Assembly: GCA_017656235.1 (NCBI GenBank)
Contig: JACDOF010000012.1
Span: forward strand, 1 to 64,000
Direction of reading: 5' to 3'
From: Brevibacillus sp.
Lineage (GTDB): Bacteria > Bacillota > Bacilli > Brevibacillales > Brevibacillaceae
DNA length: 64,000 nucleotides
The notes below the pieces were generated by a model that saw nothing but the letters and a program-made list of their open reading frames with translations, made no database searches and was not told the origin of the DNA. Shown piece after piece: positions 16,363 through 25,246 of this stretch (its first letter is position 1; every line of letters begins with the position of its first letter). Position numbers and translations under genes: made by a program.

Positions 16363-17553
16363 TAGGGGTTGCTGAACGTTCCTCAACTCAAGCCATTTGA
16401 GGTAATCGAATCACATTCAACACCCATTTGAAAAACGGCAAAAAGAGAACGCGCAGCTTGCGTTCGAGATTCATCACAAGCAATTGTAAGGCGATTACCG
16501 TTTCACTTGTCTCCTGAAGACGTGCTCGAATACGCCCCAGCCCGTAGGAGCGTTTGCCTTCTCCGAATTTCCCTTCAATCGCATTGCGTGCCGAGGCATC
16601 CTATCGTGCCTGCTTCCGATCTTGTTGTTCGTCTTTCTTTGGACGTCCTAAGCTCGGACCGCTTAGACGAATGCCGTGTTGCTTGCAAAAGCGTAGGTTC
16701 TCTCGGTTTCGATAGATTTGGTCAGCAAGAATCGCTTCGGGATAGCATCCGTGGCGCTGGACGTACGCGTCTACAGCAGCTTTCAGTGTCATGCTCTCGT
16801 TGAAGTTATCCCAGGATAACTTCTCCATACGGGCGTACCCATCCACCAGACTGATCGCCATTTTGGCCCCGAACTCAACGGGAGCATTCACTTTTCCACG
16901 CACAATCGGTCGTACATGAGGTTGGGATAGGCTGACGATGCGATCTTCCACCGAGTGGGAGCGTTTGTCGTACATCTCTTGTTGCTGGCGGTACAGTTCG
17001 GATATGACAAGCAGTTGCCGATACTGCCAAGGACTTAGCCGATTCAAGCTGGTTTTCTCTGCTAGCATGCTGATGATACGAAGATTCCGTGAGACATACC
17101 GGAGTTGTTTGCCAATCGCTTTCCGAACAGCTTTGGCACCAGCCCGCCGTTTCTTGGCAATCTCGAGGTAGCGTTTACGGGCTGTTTGACGATAGGTTCT
17201 CGGTTTCTTGTCCTTCCCGGCGAAAGGCTCGTGAAGGACATCAATGATCGCTTCGAGTTTTTCGCGTGCTTCGTTCAACAATTCCAGGTCGGTCGGATAC
17301 GAGATGTCCGCTGGTGCGCAGGTCGCGTCAAGCATCAAGGTGCCTTTATTGCTTGGGGGCTCTTCGCTTTTGGCATCCTGCTTGTCGGACGTTCCATCAT
17401 GAGAGCCATGACCGCCGTTCGGAGGATCTTGAGGATCGTTCTTGTCTGGTTGTTTCTGACGTTCCGTTTCCTCTTCTAGCATCCATTCGTTGATTTGATG
17501 GATGACATCCGCGCCAAGGCGCTTGCGGAAATGCGTCATCAGCGAATGAATCG
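16363..17553 (-). pseudogene. IS5-type transposase, 3' part, with nonsense codon and left terminal repeat
   Basis: The frame carries a DDE-type IS5 core: LMTHFRKRLG, TLMLDATCAPADISYPTD (catalytic Asp), ISLVDGYARMEKLSWDNFNE, ILADQIYRNREN. An in-frame TAG at 16601 follows QDRKQAR; beyond it the same frame continues DASARNAIEGKFGEGKRSYGL to a stop at 16388, so the catalytic Glu region (EGKFGEGKR) is cut off. TAGGGGTTGCTGAAC at 16363 is the element's end and the right edge of the island. The 5' part is replaced by a group II intron tail. Confidence 0.85.
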
Positions 17554-18055
17554 AGTAGGAGGGGGTGACTAACCCCCGTCCTCTCACACCACCGTACGTA
17601 CCGTTCGGTATACGGCGGTTCACCAAGCTTGACGAATTTCAAAATATCGTTGTACTAAGCTTTTCAGCCCTTGTTGTTGCCAATAGGCAATACCGAGGAC
17701 TTTGTGTATATGCGGGGTCTTTGTAGTACGCCATGCACCCTTACGGGTGTTCGCAATTCCTATTGCTTTTGCGTGAGATATTCCAAGAGAACGGAGTTCT
17801 CGATATCTGGTTCTCACTCGTTTCCACTGCGTCCACAAGCAAAGACGGAGCCTACGCCGTATCCATTCCTCAAGAGATTGTAGGATTCTCTTCGCGTCTG
17901 CAAGGGCAAAGTATCCAACCCATCCCATGAGATACTGGTTTAGCTTTTCAATCCGCTCATCCATTGAGATACTCCACACTGGGTTAGTAATGGTGCGGAT
18001 TTTCTCTTTTAACTTGATGAGGGATTTTGGGTGGATGCGAATTCTTGTCTGTTTT
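17554..18055 (-). pseudogene. Group II intron 3' fragment with maturase C-terminus
   Basis: The minus strand encodes the end of a group II intron reverse transcriptase/maturase: IRIHPKSLIKLKEKIR, then the GIIM-domain region MDERIEKLNQYLMGWVGYFALAD, stop at 17620. Downstream, GAACCGCCGTATACCG and GGTACGTACGGTGGTGTGAGAG fold as a domain V-like hairpin, and CACCCCCTCCTACTCGAT is a typical intron 3' end. Past this the IS5 transposase frame resumes in register, so the intron had inserted into the transposase gene. Reverse-transcriptase domains and the intron 5' half are missing. Confidence 0.8.
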
Positions 18056-18062
18056 ACGTAAG

Positions 18063-18076
18063 TAGGCTTGCTGAAC
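18063..18076. repeat. Third IS5-type terminal repeat fragment
   Basis: TAGGCTTGCTGAAC differs by one missing G from the terminal repeat at 4085-4099 and has the same orientation as the one at 16363. It abuts the IS3 end at 18077 and the truncated group II intron on the other side. It suggests another IS5-type copy once began here and was cut by the IS3. Confidence 0.5.
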
Positions 18077-18833
18077 TGGACTTGCCCTAATTTACTTGAC
18101 ACGAAGTTAAGACCAATCGGTTATGAATGTTGTTTTTCATATTCCACTGGGCTCATATAACCCAATGCGGAATGCATCTTTTCGTATTATAAAACATTTC
18201 GATGTACTCGAAGACTGCATTTCGTGCTTCCTTTTCATTGGTGAACTTTCTTGTTTCCGGCATCCGTTCGCGTTTTAACGTTTTGTAAAAGCTCTCCATC
18301 ACGGCATTGTCATATGGATCTCCCAAGCGGGACATGCTGAGGATGGCTCCATGTGCTGCCAAGGTGCTTTGGTAACGTCGGCTTGTATATTGCGAACCTC
18401 GATCCGTATGTACAATCAGTCCTGCTGACGGGCGTTCCCTTCCAACGGCTTGCAAAAAGGCGTCTATCCCCAACTGTTCGGTCATTCGGGTGTTCATTGC
18501 CCAACCGACAACTTTCACCAAATTGTCCATGATTCCCGATCCTTTTGGTTTTCGTCCGATCCGACTTCGTTTTCGATAAGAAACGGCAGCCAGTCCCATC
18601 CGCTGCATAAGGCGAGCGACACGGTTCTTGCTGGTAAACAAGCCGCGTTTGCACAACTCTAAAGCGATCCGGGGACTGCCGTATCGGCCCTTGAATTCTT
18701 TGTACACTTGCAAAATGGCTTCCTCGAGAATTTCCTGGTCGATGGCTCGTTGACTTTTTCTGCGTTTCTTCCAGTCATAATACCCTTGGGGGCTGATTCC
18801 AAGCACTTTACACTCAAGTTTGACGCGATGCAC
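18077..18833 (-). pseudogene. IS3-family transposase orfB (copy 2), truncated and frameshifted
   Basis: Carries most of orfB: HTH_21-like segment (RKSQRAIDQEILEEAILQVYKEFKGRYGSPRI), ARLMQRMGL, VHTDRGSQYTS and ESFYKTLKRE. orfA and the first residues of orfB are lost where IS1634-type sequence begins near 18836. Against copy 1 there is a single-base deletion near 18181 (AAAAGATGC versus AAAAGAATGC) that changes the last residues to CIPHWVI; the full frame would end at 18121. The outer end TGGACTTGCCC starts at 18077. Confidence 0.88.
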
Positions 18834-18835
18834 TA

Positions 18836-19979
18836 GTGAAAAGCCCTAAACAACTGAAGTTCAGGGCTTTGACGAACAAACCTGCCACTACATTTCTGAC
18901 TGCCAGGCTTCATTCAGGATACAAGGCAGAGCCTGGGTGCCAATGGCAACAAAAGCGGCGTTTGCATCGCCATGCCATTCGCTTCGCACGATCTGTTCCT
19001 GACCTTCCACACGAATCAGCGAGGCTTTCATCTGACCGACATCATGCAGCACGTCTTTGACGCTCTTTTGGTATCTAGACTGTCGCAACTTGAAGCCTAA
19101 ATAAGATTCCATGACAAGCGCCAGGAAGCAAATCATGATATGCCCACGAATCCGGCTCTCTCGACGGTGATACATGGGGCGCAGATCGAGATCCGTTTTC
19201 AAATTTCGGAAGGCTTGCTCGACACGCCAAAGTTCCTTGTAAACGAGAGCAGCCTCTTCGGGGGAAAGGGCGGCATTCGTACGGATTGCGTATTTGCCAT
19301 CAAACTTGGCATCCTCTGTCACTTTCTGCTCATCAATACGTGCGGAAGCTTTCTCAATGGTGAGATACTTGGAGTAGGCTCGATTTTTCACAAGGCCGGA
19401 AGGCCCTGCTTGCTCCAGTTTGGTCTGTAATTTTTCCAAGACCGCTTGACGGCAAGCTTCATCTCGCAGGGCAGCCTCTGGATTATAACACAGGACATAC
19501 GTATCCCCTTGTATCTCTTTCGCCTTGATCTCCAGGTTCTGCCGAACCTTTTCAAAACGTCCACGAATAGAGAGTAATTCTTGCGCACAACGAGATTTGC
19601 GCAGTTTCACACCGACCACATAATCCATCCCAAGAGTACGGAGGTGCTTCAGGTTGGCTTCACTGACCATCCCACGATCGCCGACGAGAATCACCTTTTG
19701 CACGGAAAAGCGCTTTTTCAAGTCGTTGATCACCAATTCAAACGATTTGCTGTCATGGAGATTGCCCGGAAACACTTGGTGGGCCACCGGAATCCCTTGG
19801 CGAGTCATGAGTAAGCCAATGACTACTTGTTTGCGGTCTTGACGATTGTCTTTGGAGTACCCGAATTGGGCGAGATCGTCAAGGTCATCCCCTTCAAAGT
19901 ACGAACTCGTCGTATCGTAGAAAACCAGGTCCACATCCAATGACAACAGATCGGTGAGATGACCAAACAACTGGTTTCT
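18836..19979 (-). pseudogene. IS1634-type (IS4 superfamily) transposase, N-terminally truncated
   Basis: The ORF at 18888-19970 (360 aa) carries the IS4-superfamily core: DLVFYDTTSSYFEG (first Asp), VILVGDRGMVSEANL (second Asp) and LWRVEQAFRNLKTDLDLRPMYH (YREK-like Glu region). Whole family members are ~550 aa; the N-terminal ~200 residues are absent, with homology broken near 19979. An end with AAGCCCTAAACAACTGAAG lies near 18842. Probably inactive. Confidence 0.8.
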
Positions 19980-20034
19980 TTTGCTTCTTCACTCATTAGC
20001 CATTCTTCGTAGATTTGCAGTTCTCTTGATCCAT

Positions 20035-20307
20035 TTACGCTGCAACCTCCTGAATCAACTCATATCCAGCAGAATCAATTTCGCCGTTTTCGTCATATTC
20101 AATGACGTATTTGCACAGACCTTCTTCAACTTGCAGGATTCCGTCAATCGGCTTATCTCCCAAACACACCGCATTGATAAGATCGTCAATTGATGCAGGG
20201 TAATGTTCATATTGTTGTGCTTCTTCCTCATCAACTGTTACAAATCAATCTTCAAGTGTTGGGCAGAAGCAGATGAATGCTTTTTTGATTGCTAGAGTTT
20301 TTTGCAT
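20035..20307 (-). pseudogene. Small acidic protein gene with an in-frame TGA
   Basis: From ATG 20307 (after GGGAGGAATC) the frame reads MQKTLAIKKAFICFCPTLED, then TGA, then FVTVDEEEAQQYEHYP and on to a stop at 20035, 90 residues in all. Both parts have consistent character and one start and ribosome site, so TGA most likely replaced TGG (Trp). I do not recognise the family. Further down a frame ending QIYEEWLMSEEAK is cut by the IS1634-type sequence. It looks like residue of the integrase-bearing element. Confidence 0.5.
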
Positions 20308-20326
20308 GGTTGATTCCTCCCTTAGT

Positions 20327-20506
20327 TTAATTTTTTAATAGTTGCTCACGTTGTTGGCGTAACCGCTCAATTTCCTTCTTGATTTCTACTCTATGCTCAT
20401 AAGATGCCGTTGAGAACTGTTTTAGTATAGAAAGATGTTTCTTCATAATAGATTTCAACTCGGCATGTAAAGCGTCATCTTGCCAAATACGAGTTAGTAT
20501 TGACAT
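20327..20506 (-). CDS. Small coiled-coil protein, unknown
   Basis: 59 aa, missed by the ORF track. It starts at ATG 20506, overlapping the upstream stop as TAATG with AAAGGTGAGG before it. The sequence MSILTRIWQDDALHAELKS followed by VEIKKEIERLRQQREQLL is highly charged and heptad-like at the end, suggesting a coiled coil. No family recognised. Part of a small operon with the two genes upstream. Confidence 0.55.
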   Translation of the reverse strand: MSILTRIWQDDALHAELKSIMKKHLSILKQFSTASYEHRVEIKKEIERLRQQREQLLKN

Positions 20507-20727
20507 TACCTCACCTTTGGCTTTAGGGCTGTAAAGTACAGGATGTGCAATGTGTTTAGATCAGTTTTTACTGGAATACGATGGTTAGCATATTTGATAA
20601 ACAAGCCAACGTGATCTTCATGTAATACACGCCAATAAAACTTCCCTGCCATTAACACTTTGACTTTTTTGCCGATTAATGCTTTAAGTTCGGATTGTTG
20701 TGATGGAGTCATGGGCTTGTCCTCCAT
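20506..20727 (-). CDS. Small hypothetical protein beside integrase
   Basis: 73 aa. A lysine-rich first half (LKALIGKKVKVLMAGKFYWRVLHEDHVGLFIKYANHRIPV) reads like a small beta-barrel, Tudor- or Sm-like fold, but I do not recognise a family. It directly abuts the integrase stop and overlaps the next small gene, so the three are probably co-transcribed. Mobile-element cargo of unknown role. Confidence 0.6.
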   Translation of the reverse strand: MEDKPMTPSQQSELKALIGKKVKVLMAGKFYWRVLHEDHVGLFIKYANHRIPVKTDLNTLHILYFTALKPKVR

Positions 20728-21659
20728 TAAACCTCCAAAATATTTAATGGAATGTACTTAGAATTTTGTTCCCTAAGAGCGACTCCCCAAATTGCCAAAT
20801 ACCGCTGCGTCATTGCAATATTGCTATGTCTAAGCATCTTTTGTAATGTGAATACATCACAGCCATTCATCAGCATCCGATGGGCGAACGTGTGTCTAAA
20901 AGTATGTGCTGATAAACGTACATCAGGAAAATTCATGATTTCCTTCAACCGTTTAAAAACACATTTAACTGCATTGTCCGTAAGTTTTTTACCTTCTACA
21001 TCAGTAAAAACATATTGAGGAACTTCACCAAACGTCTGCTCACAATATACCCTGTACTCACACAGTTCTTTGATTAACTTTTCCGTAATCGGAATGGAAC
21101 TTTGTTGACGTTTCTTTCCGAAGACGATGATAGTACCATTCTTCAAATCAACTTCATTCCAAGACAGATTGACCATTTCACCTAGACGAACACCTGTCCC
21201 AAGCAAGAACACAATCATTGTATAGTCCCTATAAGCAAAGAATGATTTTTCACGCTGCTTCAATCGTCTGTAATAACCAAGCATTTGTTGAATATGCCGA
21301 TCCTGAAATACTTCAATCTTAATGTCCTCTTTACCGTATCCAATTTTCTTTGATGGATTTTGTTTCTGAGTAATTACTTCGATTTCTTCAAGATAGTTAA
21401 AGAATATCTTGAGGACATGCAACTTACTGTTTCTGGTTGTGACATTGTTGTTTCGTTCCTTTTGGCAATACATAAGGTAATTCTTAACTGTGTTCGCTGT
21501 TACGTCACTTACATCGACAATTTCTTGTTTACCGCAAAAATCCTGAAACTCATTGAGGGCTGACATGTACGATTCGATTGTTTTAGGCGACAAGTTTTTA
21601 AATTCCCGATCCTCCTTGAAATCTTTAATGGCGAACTTCAACAACACGAAAAAGCACAC
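20727..21659 (-). CDS. Tyrosine recombinase / integrase
   Basis: 310 aa. N-terminal SAM-like core-binding domain (LSPKTIESYMSALNEFQDFC) and C-terminal catalytic domain with the full set: Arg in GTGVRLGEM, a beta-hairpin Lys in IVFGKKRQQSS, HTFRHTFAHRML (H-x-x-R), His in LRHSNIAMTQRY and the nucleophile Tyr. Its 5' end is about 120 bases from the 3' end of tRNA-Val, the usual arrangement for elements using a tRNA as attachment site. The start may be a few codons downstream of the track Met. Confidence 0.9.
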   Translation of the reverse strand: MCFFVLLKFAIKDFKEDREFKNLSPKTIESYMSALNEFQDFCGKQEIVDVSDVTANTVKNYLMYCQKERNNNVTTRNSKLHVLKIFFNYLEEIEVITQKQNPSKKIGYGKEDIKIEVFQDRHIQQMLGYYRRLKQREKSFFAYRDYTMIVFLLGTGVRLGEMVNLSWNEVDLKNGTIIVFGKKRQQSSIPITEKLIKELCEYRVYCEQTFGEVPQYVFTDVEGKKLTDNAVKCVFKRLKEIMNFPDVRLSAHTFRHTFAHRMLMNGCDVFTLQKMLRHSNIAMTQRYLAIWGVALREQNSKYIPLNILEV

Positions 21660-21778
21660 TCCCTTCCAGTTTTATGACACTGAAAGAAAGTGTGCTTTCT
21701 ATTTGAAAGCGTGTTTGTATGCGACCACAACAATTTTTCTGTTGTCTAACCGCCTACAAACCCTTGATATATCATGTA

Positions 21779-21854
21779 TGGTGATCCGGACTGGGTTCGA
21801 ACCAGCGACCCCCACCCTGTCAAGATGGTGCTCTCCCAACTGAGCTACCGGATC
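21779..21854 (-). tRNA. tRNA-Val (anticodon GAC)
   Basis: The minus strand begins GATCCGGTAGCTCAGTTGGG and ends with GGTTCGAACCC and an encoded CCA. The anticodon stem CCATC/GGTGG frames the loop TTGACAG, giving anticodon GAC. The acceptor stem GATCCGG/CCGGATC pairs perfectly. Its 3' end faces the integrase gene. Confidence 0.93.
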
Positions 21855-21913
21855 ATTTTCGTCTAGATGATCTGAACATCGGAAATCAGCATGATGCACA
21901 GACCGGTTTTTGC

Positions 21914-21990
21914 TGGTGGGCCCTGTAGGACTCGAACCTACGACCAATCGGTTATGAGCCGACCGCTCTAACCAACTGAGCTAAGGGCCC
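21914..21990 (-). tRNA. tRNA with CAT anticodon (probably Ile2, lysidine type)
   Basis: The minus strand runs from GGGCCCTTAGCTCAGTTGG to an encoded CCA; the acceptor stem GGGCCC/GGGCCC is intact and the T-arm is GTAGGTTCGAGTCCTAC. The anticodon loop CTCATAA gives CAT. The overall sequence resembles Bacillus tRNA-Ile2 more than elongator or initiator tRNA-Met, so the C is probably modified to lysidine by TilS. Confidence 0.88.
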
Positions 21991-22195
21991 TTACGTGCGC
22001 GTCCGATTAACGTGACGAAAATAAATATAACCCATTTCAAAAAAAATATCAAGAGGAAAAATAAAAAAAGTTGGACATCCATAAAATAAATTTTCCACTG
22101 CGCCGTTTGTCAACGTTACCAGCAAAACGACGTATCCACAGGGAAATCGCAGCGGCACAAGCATCTCATCGGCAGATGAACACTGTTTTAACGCT

Positions 22196-22285
22196 GCCCC
22201 CTGCGGATCGTCTCGTCGCCAAGCGGTTCTGGACTGCTTCTGGTTGGCCACCGCACGTGAGCGCGAAAAACGCCCCACTCACGTT
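22196..22285 (-). repeat. Dispersed intergenic repeat, copy A
   Basis: On the minus strand it reads GAGTGGGGCGTTTTTCGCGC, then GGTGGCCAACC, and later ACGATCCGCAGG(G)GGCAGCG. The same blocks in the same order occur at 23201-23290, and parts at ~38.9 kb and ~55.3 kb. It lies just downstream of pgpA. The GAGCGCGAAAAACGCCCC core is a short imperfect palindrome. The rest of 21991-22290 shows no gene. Confidence 0.7.
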
Positions 22286-22293
22286 ACAGCCTG

Positions 22294-22854
22294 TCACCCA
22301 GCTTGTTCCGCCGCGTCATCTGCAAGCAGAGCGGTACGCTCGTCCTCCGCTTCCTGTTCGTCGCGCAGGCGGTGGGCCATGCGGCTGGACGCGTTGGCGG
22401 CGATGCTTGCGACCAGGTCGTCGAGAAAGGTGTGGACGCGGCCGCCTGACGTTTTCGTGTCGAGGCGCTTGATTACCCCTACTTTGTGTTTGTCCAGGTG
22501 ACCAAAGGTTGTGACAGCGATGCTGCCGTATCCGAAGACAGAGCCCAGCGCCAGTGTCTCGTCACAGCCGAACAACCCTTCGTCCGTAGCGACAAGGGTT
22601 TGCAGCGGTTCCGAGAGCATCCCCTTTTCGGCCAGCATGTCCAATTCAACCCCCACCAGGATGGCGTGTTGAATCTCCCGTTTTTCCAGAACGGCCTGAA
22701 CACTGGCAATGCACGGCTCCATCGTCAATCCGGGATGATAGGGCGATTGCATCAGGTAGACGATCTCGGCGATGTCTTCTACGGTGACACCGCGTTCGTT
22801 AAGGCGCTGCAGCGCCGCATTCTTGACTTCCTTGCTGTGTACCGGTTTCTTCAT
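22294..22854 (-). CDS. pgpA: Phosphatidylglycerophosphatase A-like protein (YutG)
   Basis: 186 aa. It matches the PgpA/YutG family: KREIQHAILVGVELDMLAEKG, DEGLFGCDETLALGSVFGYGSIAVTTFG and HTFLDDLVASIAANASSRMAHRL. PgpA removes phosphate from phosphatidylglycerophosphate to give phosphatidylglycerol. Firmicute members lack the membrane helices of the E. coli enzyme, as here. The start follows AAGGAGTG. First backbone gene after the tRNAs, transcribed alone. Confidence 0.88.
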   Translation of the reverse strand: MKKPVHSKEVKNAALQRLNERGVTVEDIAEIVYLMQSPYHPGLTMEPCIASVQAVLEKREIQHAILVGVELDMLAEKGMLSEPLQTLVATDEGLFGCDETLALGSVFGYGSIAVTTFGHLDKHKVGVIKRLDTKTSGGRVHTFLDDLVASIAANASSRMAHRLRDEQEAEDERTALLADDAAEQAG

Positions 22855-23200
22855 GAAGAAGACACTCCTTCCCCCATTAGCGTGAAGTCACACTTCTATA
22901 TAGTACCACAGTGCAGAAAAGTTGCGACAATTTTTCGACCATACGGGATACCCACCGCAGTCTTCACACCCATCGTGTGAGGTCGCCCCTGCTGATTCGT
23001 CGCCCTCCTTTCCTACGGATAAGCACAGGGCAGGTTTCATAAAAATAATGGAAATCCTGATCCAAGCGCCAAATCCTTGCTGTTGTCGAACACGCGGTAT
23101 CGAGTATAATGAAAAAAACGCCGACCAATCACAAATCGACTGCGGCGCATCAAAAGCGATCTTTGGATCGGTACAGATTGCAGACAAAGTGTCGTGAATA

Positions 23201-23580
23201 CGAGTGGGGCGTTTTTCGCGCTCACGTAAGGTGGCCAACCCGCGAAGAAGCAACCCAGGATCGCTCCACGACGATCCGCAGGGGCAGCGGCTTTGAAACT
23301 CGATCAGCACCGTTTGCTGTCCTGTTCACCCCAAAATGCGCTCGACATCCTTCAGATTGAATCCAATGAGAGTTCTGACAGGAGAGCGGCCATTTTCCGC
23401 ACGAACGACTTTGCCAACCTGCCAAGCGGAGCAAGACCGAAGCGGGGGAATACGGGCGCAACCCTGACAAACGACGAAGCAGCGCTGCTTTTGCGCCCGC
23501 CCGCTTCGGGAGAGCGACGCGGACAGTCCGGCTCCATTGGAGGTTGGCAACGGAGTGAGGAAGGAAAATGGTTGCTTCTC
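23201..23580 (+). repeat. Dispersed intergenic repeat, copy B (two modules)
   Basis: Module 1 (23201-23290) matches copy A: GAGTGGGGCGTTTTTCGCGC, GGTGGCCAACC, ACGATCCGCAGGGGCAGCG. Module 2 (~23379-23430) starts TGACAGGAGAGCGGCCATTT and includes ACGACTTTGCCAACCTGCCAA; it recurs, reversed, at 38.80-38.87 kb. GGTTGGCAACGGAGTGAGGA at ~23545 is also shared with that locus. The 1.2-kb stretch 22860-24085 holds only these repeats and one small ORF. Confidence 0.7.
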
Positions 23581-23780
23581 CCTATCCAGACACCCATTGT
23601 CTACACGCTGAAGCGATCCTTAGATCGGTATTTACTTGATCTGGTGTTCATTTGCATGTTTTTCCACACAAATGGGCATGCTTAACCTGCGTGACAGGGA
23701 TTCTTGTTTAACCGGCATGAGTTGCACCTGTTCCCTGTTTGACGAGTGTTTTCGCACGTCATCCTCTTTTCGGCAGGTGT

Positions 23781-23930
23781 TCAGTCTTCCTGCCCGTTCT
23801 CATCCACACGTGTCCTCACGACAGCTTCATCCAACCCCCATTTTCTGAGGGTGAGAAAGAGGGCCACAACCAAAGAGGACAGCATGAGAAGAACAAGAAA
23901 TGCGTACATCATCAAGTATGTTGTTTTCAA
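23781..23930 (-). CDS. Small single-span membrane protein, unknown
   Basis: About 49 aa, absent from the ORF track. TTG at 23930 lies nine bases after AGGAGG (the ATG at 23936 is only three bases away). The sequence KTTYLMMYAFLVLLMLSSLVVALFLTLRKWGLDEA is one transmembrane helix with a charged tail ending VRTRVDENGQED. The good ribosome site and clean helix support a real gene. No family recognised; no partner nearby. Confidence 0.45.
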   Translation of the reverse strand: MKTTYLMMYAFLVLLMLSSLVVALFLTLRKWGLDEAVVRTRVDENGQED

Positions 23931-24085
23931 AAACATCCACCTCCTGTCACCCTACAGTGTTGCCGTTCATGCGGGGAATATACACGATTGCGTAGAAGAT
24001 TACACAAATGGCGAATCTTTTGGTAAAATTAATGGACGTTGTCCATTGATGATAAGAAGCCAGTGAACGTTAGGAGGGGTTTATT

Positions 24086-24613
24086 TTGAAGTACAGTGTG
24101 GTCGTGTTTCCTTCCAGCCATGTGCAGGAAGTTGCCAATTCGTATCGCAAACGTTACGATCCGACCTACGCCTTGATTCCCCCGTACATCCGCATCAAGG
24201 AAGCATTTGATCTGGATGAAGAGGAACTGCCGCAGTTGGTTGATCATCTGCAGCAGGTGGCAAATTCAACGGATGCCTTCTCTGTCCGTTTCCACCGGGT
24301 CTCCACCTTTCACCCGACCAACAACGTCATCTACCTCGGCATCCAGAACAAAGAGCCGTTTGAGGCCATTCATCAAAAAATTATGGCATACTTCAAGACC
24401 CAAACAGAGATGTACGCCTATGTACCGCACCTGACCATCGGGCGTGACCTGCCCGACGATGAGCTGAAAGACGTGGTCGGACAGCTAAGCATGGCCAAGT
24501 TTGATCTGGAGTCGAAGATAGACCGCTTCCATCTGGTCTATCAGCTGGAGGACGGCATCTGGACGGTCTATCAAACCTTTCTCTTGCGCAAGGACGCTGC
24601 CAACGGAGTGTAG
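24086..24613 (+). CDS. yjcG: YjcG-like 2H phosphoesterase (2'-5' RNA ligase family)
   Basis: 175 aa, cytoplasmic. The two catalytic motifs of the 2H superfamily are FHPTNN (HxT-type) and PHLTIGR (HLT). B. subtilis YjcG is the same size and lies beside yjcF, as here. The family acts on 2'-5' or cyclic phosphodiester bonds; the cellular substrate is unknown. It begins with TTG after AGGAGGGG and is followed 66 bases on by the acetyltransferase gene, probably in one operon. Confidence 0.9.
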   Translation: MKYSVVVFPSSHVQEVANSYRKRYDPTYALIPPYIRIKEAFDLDEEELPQLVDHLQQVANSTDAFSVRFHRVSTFHPTNNVIYLGIQNKEPFEAIHQKIMAYFKTQTEMYAYVPHLTIGRDLPDDELKDVVGQLSMAKFDLESKIDRFHLVYQLEDGIWTVYQTFLLRKDAANGV

Positions 24614-24679
24614 CGTACGTTCATCCTTTCGAGCCAACGATCCAACTGATCCAACTACAGATAGAGGAGCGCGTCAGTC

Positions 24680-25132
24680 ATGAATCAGGTAAAAGACATA
24701 CGCAGAGTACGGACGGAACAGGAAAAGGCGGATGCTCTTTTCGTCCGGCGCCGGGTGTTTATTGAGGAGCAAAACGTGCCGGAGTCGCTGGAAGTGGATG
24801 AGTACGACAGGCCGGAAGCGCCCACCATCCACTTCGTCGCCTACCGGGATGGCAAACCGGTCGGGGCCGGCCGGCTGCGCGTCTATGACCGCCAGACCGG
24901 AAAAGTGGAGCGGGTCGCTGTTCTGGACAGCGAGCGGGGAACGGGTCTGGGCCGGGAATTGATGCTGGCCATGGAGCAAACGGCTCGTGACGAGGGCTTT
25001 TCCCAACTGAAACTGAACGCCCAGTGTCACGCCCAGCCGTTTTATGAGAAGTTGGGGTACAAACCGATCGGTGACGTATTTGATGAAGCGGGTATTGACC
25101 ACATTGCGATGGTCAAATCACTGCGCGACTAG
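24680..25132 (+). CDS. yjcF: GNAT-family N-acetyltransferase (YjcF-like)
   Basis: 150 aa GNAT fold. The N-terminal VRRRVFIEEQNVP is characteristic of the YjcF/ElaA-like subgroup; the acetyl-CoA loop is RVAVLDSERGTGLGRELM and LNAQCHAQPFYEKLGYKPIG completes the fold. Substrate unknown. It follows yjcG as in Bacillus, and a strong terminator lies 50 bases downstream. Confidence 0.88.
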   Translation: MNQVKDIRRVRTEQEKADALFVRRRVFIEEQNVPESLEVDEYDRPEAPTIHFVAYRDGKPVGAGRLRVYDRQTGKVERVAVLDSERGTGLGRELMLAMEQTARDEGFSQLKLNAQCHAQPFYEKLGYKPIGDVFDEAGIDHIAMVKSLRD

Positions 25133-25181
25133 CCGTATTGTTTGCGCAATAAAGGCAATAAAGAATGAGAAAAACCAGGGG

Positions 25182-25217
25182 AAGCGGACACGCCGTTTGG
25201 GAGTGTCCGCTTTTTTT
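25182..25217 (+). terminator. Rho-independent terminator after yjcG-yjcF
   Basis: AAGCGGACAC pairs with GTGTCCGCTT around an 11-base loop and is followed directly by a run of T. It ends the yjcG-yjcF unit and separates it from the converging PHP gene. Confidence 0.92.
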
Positions 25218-25246
25218 ACGGCGGATAAACAAACGGGCGGGATGAA

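Noticed and set aside
22860-24085. Several ORFs of 60-165 codons in this gap
   Set aside because: They overlap each other on both strands, cross the dispersed repeats and lack ribosome sites; only the 49-codon membrane ORF was kept.
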